DNA of 64,000 bases from Dipodascopsis uninucleata var. uninucleata (lineage: Eukaryota; Ascomycota; Lipomycetes; Lipomycetales; Lipomycetaceae). Below the pieces are notes generated by a model, which did no database searches, was not told where the DNA came from, and saw only the letters and a list, made by a program, of their open reading frames with translations. Below, in pieces: positions 55,820 through 64,000 of the stretch. The stretch covers positions 1,164,314 through 1,228,313 of the forward strand of contig JAJLTO010000006.1 of the NCBI GenBank assembly GCA_030568195.1, read 5' to 3'. Within the stretch, counting starts at the first letter, position 1; each line of letters begins with the position of its first letter. The position numbers and the translations under genes are program-made.

Positions 55820-56923
55820 TTACAAAAGTTTGACAACTGCTTTTCTCGCGCTAAGACCAATCTTATTCTTCTCCATGGCTTCTTGAACATACTCCAAGCC
55901 TTTTCCAATAATCAATGGCTCTGGGAGCGGCCTCAGATGACGAGTAGCAAGAGCTTCTGTGAGGTAATCGTGGAAAATTGATGGCCCAACATTACTATGA
56001 AGAACTGAAGTGAAATTTAGCCATGCACCTTCCACACCTGGATATTCCAGAGAAGTATCCAAGGTATGGCTAATGTATTTGACAGCAGCTTCAGCACCGA
56101 GCAAAATCTCAGCTGTTTTTGTCAATGTTTCCTTCTCAGAGATAACATCATATGCTCCTACAATATCCTTTCCTTTAAGACAAGAAATCACTTCCTGTAC
56201 GACTGTAGGTGAGCTACGGTCGAAAACAGCGGTCGCACCCACGCTCTTAACTAGATCAAAATTGTGCTTGCCAGCAACAGCAACCACTTCAACACCAGCA
56301 TCAACAGCTAAACGCACAGTCATCAAACCAACACTGGAGCTAGCTCCCCAGACAAGTAAAGTATTACCAGTCGGAGCTGGTTTAAGAGAGGGTAGAGGGA
56401 GTCCAAGGTTGTTTGGTTCGAATAGACCACTTGCAGCAGTTGCTACACTAAGAGGAAGAACAGTAGCCTCCTCATACTTAATAAAGTCGGGCAATACAGT
56501 AGCAGCAACCTCTGGAACCAACATATATTCTTGGAATCCGCCATAGTCATTGCCACTCATTTTAGAGGTCAAATCCATGAAGACACCGAGTCTAGTTCGA
56601 ATTAAATTAACATTATTGTCAAATCATACAAGCATCATACAAAAAATTTTTCTGTCTTACCCCAAGACCCTCTGGCCAGCCTTAAAGTGAGTAACACCTT
56701 CACCAATTTCAATAACCTCACCGGCCACATCATCACCCATGATTAATGGATATTGAAATGGTAATATTCCATAAGTCTGAATTTTCCAATCAGCTGGATT
56801 TATGGCCAGAGCAGCTACCTTAATGAGGATTGTATGAGGCAAGACTTTAGGAACTGGTGCCTCCTTGATCTGCAGTGGGAACGCCTTCTCCTTCACGACA
56901 TAGGCAGCATGATTGGTAGCCAT
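55820..56923 (-). CDS. Zinc-type/CipB-like NADPH oxidoreductase (MDR superfamily), two exons
   Basis: 344-residue cytosolic oxidoreductase of the enoyl-reductase type. Exons on the minus strand are 56923-56661 and 56591-55820; the 69-nt intron runs from GTAAGA to CTAG and the frame joins as GQRVLGLGVFMDL. The GroES-like part has NPADWKIQ and MGDDVAGEVIEIG, as in CipB and LovC-like trans-acting enoyl reductases; the zinc-ligand Cys of true alcohol dehydrogenases is absent. The nucleotide-binding part has VWGASSSVGLMTVRLA and the usual DVISEKETL strand. Proteins of this type reduce quinones, aldehydes or enones; no substrate can be named. It shares a 2.8-kb divergent spacer with the maltose-type permease. 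Confidence 0.88.
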
Positions 56924-58109
56924 CTTTGAATCTTTTTCAATAGTATGCTCGAATATTAGAGTCCATTATATTCCAGACGAATGGAACGGGCTGAACGGCG
57001 CCGCTGACTCGAAAGTAATTCATTTTATAGGCATGACCATCAGTTTAGGGCAGGAATGCGACTTTCATCTGTTCTTGCAGCGAAATTGACATTATTAATA
57101 ACAGATCATTACTAGTTATGCAAAATTACGAAACCGCACATTAGTAATGCTCAATTGGTAATGTGATTATGCATTTGCTTAAATATATTATTTGTAACTA
57201 GCTTCGTCAGTTACCCTGGTTCTAATTTTGAATCAGTGTTTGCCCTAATATAAGCATAGAACGCTCAAAGCCCTAACGTAACGCGGGGTATGCCAGAGTG
57301 TTTGTGTAAATGTCAGAGGGCAAATGAAAAGAACTACCTACTATACTTCATCCGACTGCTTGGTAAAATCGGCTAAGTATAGCTGGGTCTCTGATTGTCG
57401 TAACGCAGTTAAAGTCACTTAGAGAATTCGAAGATCGTTTCAGATTCTAGTGTCACCACTTGGTTCGAGCTCTACCTTCAGAAAAAGTCGTCTAGTGCGA
57501 TTAGTATATATATAATGCTTATGCGGAATTACGGCCCGCTGTATCCCTGTGGCACCTTCTGAGAGCTAAAGCCGACTATCACACAGAAATTAATCTTTTT
57601 CTGGAAGAAATATTAGCATATTAGGACTACATCAAACAGGCTACGTAATATATTTTAACGTGCTATAAAAGTGGCTGAAAGAACCCGAAAGGCAGAACGT
57701 TGTGCTCTATCGCTGCAGAACATACGCTACAAGGTAAATAAGAATTAGTCTTTAACCATATACCAATTGCATATTGCTATATCATGTTCAGTATTCTGAA
57801 GCTGTAATACTCCGTATATTTACTTCCAAGAGCAGAGTATTAATTATTGCAGTTCCTTGGTGGAAAGAAGATGAAAGGCTTATTGCTCTCCAAGTAGTCT
57901 GTAAGCCATTATTTGATTTGATGGTGATTCGGTCTTCTCTGCACACGAACCACCGGGATATGTACTCAATAGCATAAACGTTATTAGATAGATCATTACT
58001 TAGGGCAACCCTTTATCTGTATGTCCAAGGCTGGAGTCACACTAAGATTTAGCCGAAACATTTAGCCACCAATTTGTATGAAAAACAGGTATATAGGTAT
58101 AAACTCTTA

Positions 58110-58133
58110 CTATTGACTTTTTAAAATCAATAG
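58110..58133. repeat. Near-perfect 24-bp palindrome
   Basis: Arms CTATTGA and TCAATAG enclose TTTT/AAAA, so 11 of 12 base pairs can form with one bulged C. AT-rich; possible binding site or hairpin. Confidence 0.4.
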
Positions 58134-59423
58134 AGCGCGTTCAGAGAATCTCGTGATGCATTTACAGTTGGAAAACTAGAGAAGATGACCATATTTGTTG
58201 ATTTTGCACTTCACTCGTACTAGCCGGCCACAATAGTTCATTGTTCCGGGACCTAGAACTTCATTTACTTTGCTCAGTTACATTTTAAGTTTACATACCA
58301 TAATTTTGAATCTCGCTGAAAGTTATATTTTTCGTCCTTCCTGCAAAACAGACGCATGACAAACATAGATTCAGAGATAACGTGCGGGATGAGCAGGGGT
58401 TGAAAGATATGATAGCTTCAAAGATATGACCTCTTCAACCACAACTTTTCTACAATTCCTATTGTCTCGCTAATTCGGGCGTCTATGGTGTGACAATTCC
58501 AGTGACGACAGCATTTTAGACTTATGACCTGAAGATTTACAGAAATGCTGCAGATGCGGGGCATCCAAATCCATCCATATTCTCTGGTGTCAGTTAACAC
58601 ATGTACTAACCCGAGAAAGCTTGAGATATCTACGAGCGGTCAAGGAATCCCACCACTGATAGTCATTCAGCCTTAAGGAAGTGCCAAGTAGTAGAGAGTT
58701 TACCTGATGGCAGCTGTCCCTCTGATCACTTTGGCTAAACAGCTGCCCAAAAGCCATGCATTTGAAGGACTCGAAGCACTAATACTTAGGAGCGAGTGGG
58801 CATAATGACTTCGCTGCTAGATCGGTGGAATTCCGTGCTATTATTATACTGGATGTCTATAGAAGATTTTTTGTAGCTATTATATGCACAGACAATTGGT
58901 TTAGAGTATCATAGATTGTGCACTATCAGCGGGATATATACTATGTGTGAAATGCTTGTCAGGGCTCTCGCGTGTAATTCCATTCTGGAACATTTAGGGT
59001 TACGATAATTCGGTAGAAATAGAGATGCCCAGTGGAATAATTAATTATTGCTAAGAAGCAGCTAAGATCATGCAGCACCACGAGGTAGCAAGGGAGTAGA
59101 TGACTAAAATGGCTTGCATAAAAGCAAGCATTTGTTAGTGAGCTGCTAGTCCCTGGTAAATGCTTAAAGGGTCACCATTCACGACAAAAGTAAAAAGTTC
59201 CGGATAAATGCTAATAAAGCTAGTTGTAATAGAACCGTGAATTGATTCATAGTATATTCCGTTAAAATTATGTCGTCGTGAAGGGAAGTTCAGCGTTTAG
59301 TTAGGTTTAGCTGGATGTCTCCACATTCGCAGATTTCCCCGCTGCGTCAATATTAAGTGGAGCGTAAACCTTGTTTTGATCTCTCTACGCTTATAATGTG
59401 GTAATCAGGGGTAGTCTATTAAC

Positions 59424-59459
59424 CCGGGGTATGTGCTGAGAACATGACACCTCCCCCAC
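59424..59459. promoter_or_regulatory. Mig1-like sites upstream of the maltose-type permease
   Basis: CCGGGG at 59424-59429 and CCCCAC at 59454-59459, 223-258 bp before the ATG, match the SYGGGG core. Glucose repression of a disaccharide permease would be expected, but flanking A/T tracts typical of yeast Mig1 sites are weak. Confidence 0.35.
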
Positions 59460-59681
59460 GTTTGCTGGGTTATTCGCAGATTTAGGTGCTTAAACCGGGA
59501 AGACTACTGGCTTACGTACTGAACTGGCTGGATATGGCTCATGACTTGAATTCGGATATTTAAAAGGGCTTCTGCCCTTGGACTCAGATAATTACTCAGG
59601 AGCTCTTGAAAGTCCATTCTTGCAGTTTGATACACCATCGGCTCTCTACGCGAACAATTGTGACGTATTCATCATTCAAGT

Positions 59682-61373
59682 ATGTCAGAGCATCAGGAAA
59701 ATACGACCGACGGTGCCGTTGGTGTCGGCAACCATGCAAAGCTTGAGGTCTTCGAGCATCTAGGCAAAGAAGACCTCGAGGGGGACTTCATGGACTCTGA
59801 AGACATTAAGAAAGAGGCTGTGGAAAATACAGAGCGTGAAACTAAGATGTCGTTCTTCCAAGCATTAAAAAATTATCGAAAAGCAGTCATGTGGTCTTGT
59901 TTTCTTTCCGCTTCTCTTATTATGGAAGGTTTCGATCATTCATATATCTCTGCGTTCTATGGATTCACAGAGTTCCAGAAGAGATATGGTGTTCAACAAC
60001 CCGATGGAAGTTATGCGATCCCCGCCAAGTGGCAAACAGCCATTTCAGACGGTCTTTTGGCATCAGAAATCCTTGTCTTGCTTTTCGTAGGAAAGTTAAC
60101 TGACTGGTTTGGCTATAGAAAAGTTATGATGGGCGCTCTTTTGGGAATCGTCGCTTTTATCTTTATTCAGTTCTTTTCATCCAGTATCGAGGTTTATCTT
60201 GTCGGAGAAGTTCTTCTAGGAATTCCATGGGGTATATTTCAAACCATTACTACTACTTATGCAGCTGAAGTATGTCCCGTAGCCCTCCGAGGCTACCTTA
60301 CAGTATTTGTTGCTTTATGCTGGACCATCGGGTATCTAATTGGAGGCGGTGTTCTCCGAGGATTGCTTCACCTAGAAAATGAGTGGGCTTACAAGATTGC
60401 ATTTGCACTCCAGTGGATTTGGCCAATTCCGATTTTCATTGCTTCATACTTTGCACCAGAATCTCCATGGCTACTAGTGAGAAAAGGAATGCGGGAGGAG
60501 GCATATGTGGCCTCCAGACGACTTGCTGGCAGGGGTGTCACTGATAAAGAGGTCGAAGAGACTGTTGCTATGATGATCCACACCGATAACATGGAGAAGG
60601 AGGCCAATAGAGGAAAATCTGGATTTGATTCGTTCATGAGCCTCTTTAAGGGCACCAACTTCCGCAGAACAGAGATTGCTGTCATCACTTGCAGTATTCA
60701 AAATGTCTTGAATCCTTTGGGATCATACAACGTTGTTTTTCTGGAGGATGCAGGAATGAGCACTAATTTATCCTTTGACTTTAGCGTCATCGGAAGTGCT
60801 ATCGATATATTGGCAGTCATTATTTTGTGGATATTGATGGAGAGGAACTTCAGCAGGAGAAAAATCTTCTTGTTCGGTTTGATTTCTTCATTAATCAGTG
60901 CTTTAATTATAGGATTTCTCGGAATTCCCAAGACGACCGATGCTATCTTGTATACTATGGCAATAGTCCTAACTATCGAAAACTTCCTTTCTTTCCTAGG
61001 AGTTCAAGCAACTATCTATCCTATTATCTCCGAGCTTCCTTCAAATGCTCTTCGGCCCCAGACTGTAGGATTAGCACGAGCAGTTAGCAATCTTGTTGCT
61101 TTAATCAACGGTATATTGTTACCAAGAATGGTTAACACTGGCAAGGATGAATGGGGCTGGGGCCCAAAGACAGACTTGTACTATGCTGGATGGCTCTTCC
61201 TCGCACTGATCTGGGCTTACTTCCGTCTACCAGATGGTACTGGACGAACTTACGGTGAAATCGACATCCTATTTGAGAACAAAGTTGCTGCTAGAAAGTT
61301 CAGAACCACGAAGGTTAACGTCAGCGAGGGAAGACTTGAATTCGATGATGAAAATGCAGAAAAGCATGCATAA
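59682..61373 (+). CDS. Maltose/alpha-glucoside-type MFS permease
   Basis: Proton symporter of the fungal maltose permease group, 563 residues from the ATG at 59682. An N-terminal cytoplasmic head of about 70 acidic residues is followed by twelve hydrophobic segments. Signatures: SLIMEGFDHSYISAFYGF in helix 1, GKLTDWFGYRK in the 2-3 loop, VCPVALRGYLTVFVALCW in helix 5, PESPWLLVRKGR-like PESPWLLVRKGM after helix 6 and GTGRTYGEIDILFENKV at the end, all typical of Mal-type carriers. The helix-7 NQ-x-SG motif of hexose carriers is replaced by NPLGSYNVVFL, as is usual in this group. No intron. No alpha-glucosidase or MAL activator is adjacent, so the sugar remains unproven. Confidence 0.93.
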   Translation: MSEHQENTTDGAVGVGNHAKLEVFEHLGKEDLEGDFMDSEDIKKEAVENTERETKMSFFQALKNYRKAVMWSCFLSASLIMEGFDHSYISAFYGFTEFQKRYGVQQPDGSYAIPAKWQTAISDGLLASEILVLLFVGKLTDWFGYRKVMMGALLGIVAFIFIQFFSSSIEVYLVGEVLLGIPWGIFQTITTTYAAEVCPVALRGYLTVFVALCWTIGYLIGGGVLRGLLHLENEWAYKIAFALQWIWPIPIFIASYFAPESPWLLVRKGMREEAYVASRRLAGRGVTDKEVEETVAMMIHTDNMEKEANRGKSGFDSFMSLFKGTNFRRTEIAVITCSIQNVLNPLGSYNVVFLEDAGMSTNLSFDFSVIGSAIDILAVIILWILMERNFSRRKIFLFGLISSLISALIIGFLGIPKTTDAILYTMAIVLTIENFLSFLGVQATIYPIISELPSNALRPQTVGLARAVSNLVALINGILLPRMVNTGKDEWGWGPKTDLYYAGWLFLALIWAYFRLPDGTGRTYGEIDILFENKVAARKFRTTKVNVSEGRLEFDDENAEKHA

Positions 61374-64000
61374 ATAATATTATAGTTTAGTAAACATAAA
61401 TATTCTATCTGTTTTTTGTTTTGTAGGTTTTTAGTTTAGTTTTAGTCACTTTTATAAATAAGAATTAGTTATATTATTAACTACACGTAATATTCCGCTC
61501 TTTTCCGCTTATGATAAAATATTCTCTAGTAACATCGTATTTGTATACTATGTAAAGCACAATCATAAGTCAAGAAAAAAACGCCAAGATATTAAGTCTG
61601 TTGTAATTTTATATTGCCCCTACCCGAAGAAGTAGTTTGAGAAATGAATCAAAGTTGATTCATCGATTGCTTTATACTCTTTCAGACGACAGTAGACTCA
61701 ATGTATATAGAGAGTATCAAAAACCACGTTGTGAAAACTATGTGACAATTTTGGGCGAATTGTTTTAAATAAATAAAACAAACTTAAATTGATGAATAAT
61801 AAGAAGAAATTAGACATCAAACAGCATTCAAATATGCAAAATAGCTATGTATTTCGCATATTTAATGAGGATTTCATTCTACCATAGGCTAGTTCTAGTA
61901 GAAATTTAACTCACTTTTCATAGTCTCGGAGTGAATATATGATCTATTTCTAAGAATAATGGCTTTCTTAGAGTACTAGCGAAACCAATAAGAGATATAC
62001 AGTATCAATAGTTGGAAAACTTAGATGATTGTTCTGTGCCTTCTTGAATTGAAATATACTATCTGTAAAGCCATTGCTATTCGGAAGAGATAAACCTATT
62101 GACAGCTGCGGCATCTGCTTTAATTATAGTGACAGCGATGGAAAACCAGGGGACAGCAGCTCTGATCTATTTCTGGAGAGCTCAGATACTCCAAGCTTGA
62201 CCAATCGGTGAAGGCATTATCACCATTTAAAAAGAATTGTTTGACATCAGCATGGAGCTGCTTATGTGATCAATTCCATATCTCTTAGGTTTTTGCTATA
62301 TCCATCGTTCTCACCCCCAATCAGTTAGCTGTTGTATAATAAAGTCTCGTATAATAAAGTAATATAATTGATATGCAATCTTGCTCTTATTAAGCAACGA
62401 GAGCTATCGCTCCAAGATTATTGGCCGAATCAATAGTCTCATATCATACCAGCGCCTGGAGATTTCTAGAAGTGAATTCGCAATATACATAGATCTGCCC
62501 AAGAATTTCCATATTCTTGTATCACTGCGCGCCAGCATTGCTTTCCTGCTACAAGCAAGCAAAGTACAATCTGAGCACTTCTGAAACCGGAAATGCATTT
62601 AAATTTTTTTGGCCACGGCCAGAATCCCTATATGCCAGGAGTATCTGCAACATACTCACAAGTTTATTTATAATACCGTGGTTATCCCATACTCCAATAG
62701 GACAAGCTATAAACAGATGCAATAAATAGCTGGTACATTATTTGTTTTATGAGCAAGCATTAGATTTAGATCTATTTTAAGATAATTATTCTGATATTAG
62801 TTTCTCTCCATTTCGCCGTAAGTTAAGCTTTCATCGGACTAGCTGTATGCCGAGTTTGTCAAATCTCACCGACCACGCTCGCGAGTCCACGATTTCTCGT
62901 TGGAACTTCGAAAACTTGAAGCAAAACTCCTCATTAATATGATTTTTTCATGTAATCACTTTCTTCTTATGAAGTTTTATGCTTGTCACGAAAGAATATC
63001 AGCTCTGAGCGAAGATTCCTGAATTGTCTTGCGCTTCTGCGCCGTACTTCCAGCCTCACATACTTACTACAGGCAGTACGCTTCTCTCATATCAATAGGG
63101 CCGGTGTTCAGTTCTCTAGGCACGTGACAAGCTCTGCTAAGGTAAATAGCTCCCACAACTTTGTCACTTCCAGCTAATCCGTGAAATTCTGGCGATATGC
63201 GTTGACGAGCATTCTCTAGCGAGCGCCATTCATATACGTCGTTAGTATACCATTCTCATCTCAAAGGATAGTCACAAATGGTCGAACTGACTGTCATTGA
63301 ATCAACTATGTACCGCCGGACTTTGGGCTCTTACATGAACCAATATTATTTATCAGCAAGAGCTTCTAGTTTATCTAGAGATTTAATTCCATTAATATGA
63401 TTATAACGTATTACAAAGTCGCTTTTAATTCGTGATTAGGGAGAGTTCATGTATTATATTAAGATTTTTTCGTCTTTACAAAGTGATATGTGTGGAATAA
63501 AGTTAATCCTTTCAAATATTAGATGACCTATTGTCTTATGTTTTAAATACATCATTTAGAAACGCAAGGGTGATGTAGAGATAGAACGAATTGCAGTTTT
63601 TATTCTACTAGAGCTTGTATTTTTAGATATAAAAATGTTCTCTCATGTAAAATGCTGAAGTTGCATCATGGTGAACAGACGCATATAAGTTCCTGACTAT
63701 TTCAGGAAATAATAACACCATTACCTCAGCGTGCCCACGCTCATCGCGAGCCATTATGTCTAGTAGACTTAATAGCATTGATGGCTAACTGGCAATTTTA
63801 TTGCATCTTCATCTTTCAAACCTCACATCCGAAGCGAGTTTATTTTCAGCCACTTTCTAATATGAGTGCTTAAGAGAGAGGTACTAGTTGGAGATCCGGG
63901 AGATGCTAGATATCGTAAAGTTCTTGTAGCTTCGCTATTATATTACTTTGAATAATCATGACCTGCATTATTTCAGTGTCTGCACTTTTTGTTTTAGACT
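61374..64000. other. Gene-free right end of the window
   Basis: 2.6 kb downstream of the maltose-type permease without a convincing gene. A 12-bp direct repeat GTATAATAAAGT lies at 62334-62345 and 62349-62360, 3 bp apart. Frames of about 60-70 codons at 62.4-63.2 kb lack any family feature. The next gene may start beyond the window. Confidence 0.5.

Larger units (their letters stand above)
56924..59681. other. 2.76-kb divergent intergenic region
   Basis: Between the CipB-like gene and the maltose-type permease. The 9-mer CGGGGTATG occurs near both ends (57284-57292 and 59425-59433), inside SYGGGG-type sites. A second Mig1-like CCCCAC lies at 59454-59459. An imperfect 24-bp palindrome (CTATTGA...TCAATAG arms) lies at 58110-58133. 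No gene recognised. Confidence 0.5.

Noticed and set aside
57455-57480. GGTTCGAGC resembling a tRNA B box
   Set aside because: No matching A box or pairing stems at tRNA spacing.

Overview
The window looks like nuclear DNA of an ascomycete yeast of the Saccharomycotina type, probably an early-diverging or intron-richer lineage; the species cannot be named from this sequence. I count 20 protein-coding genes (one cut by the left edge). Eleven appear intronless. Nine carry 13 small spliceosomal introns in total, with donors GTATGT, GTAAGT, GTGAGT, GTGAGA or GTAAGA and branch sites close to TACTAAC or GCTAAC; most introns sit near the 5' end of the gene. In the HAS1 helicase the invariant Leu before motif I is a CTG codon, so the CUG-Ser and CUG-Ala codes are unlikely. 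No tRNA, rRNA, intact transposon or CRISPR array was recognised.

Layout. 1-5.4 kb: a partial low-complexity protein, mitochondrial ribosomal protein uL29m (MRPL4) and the delta-9 desaturase OLE1. 5.4-10.8 kb: a 5.4-kb gene desert. 10.8-15.3 kb: a spliced C2H2-like regulator and a Golgi-type membrane glycosyltransferase-like protein. 15.3-19.6 kb: a second desert with a locally GC-rich part. 19.6-26.1 kb: HAS1, a large Zn2Cys6 regulator and a GT25-type glycosyltransferase. 28-29.7 kb: a Dal5/Fen2-type permease.

30.5-41.1 kb: a compact block that reads as a sugar or polyol catabolic cluster: xylitol/sorbitol dehydrogenase, transaldolase, MFS sugar transporter, Zn2Cys6 activator and dihydroxyacetone kinase. 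Its promoters share a GYGGGGTT word and Mig1/CreA-like SYGGGG sites. 42-43.7 kb: an LtrA-family membrane protein, then a 5.2-kb desert with a perfect 14-bp inverted repeat. 48.9-50.6 kb: a second Dal5-type permease.

51.9-55.3 kb: a divergent pair, a ferric/cupric reductase and a Bim1-like (X325) GPI-anchored copper protein. They share a 984-bp promoter with four GAGCAAA/TTTGCTC copper-response-like sites, which suggests one copper-regulated copper-uptake module. 55.8-61.4 kb: a CipB-like oxidoreductase and a maltose-type permease, divergent across 2.8 kb. The last 2.6 kb has no recognisable gene.

Most genes in the second half are nutrient-acquisition functions (five MFS permeases, metal reductase, polyol dehydrogenase), so the window is mainly accessory transport and carbon metabolism next to a few housekeeping genes. 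Exon structures were deduced by eye from splice consensus, reading-frame continuity and family resemblance; cDNA would settle them.
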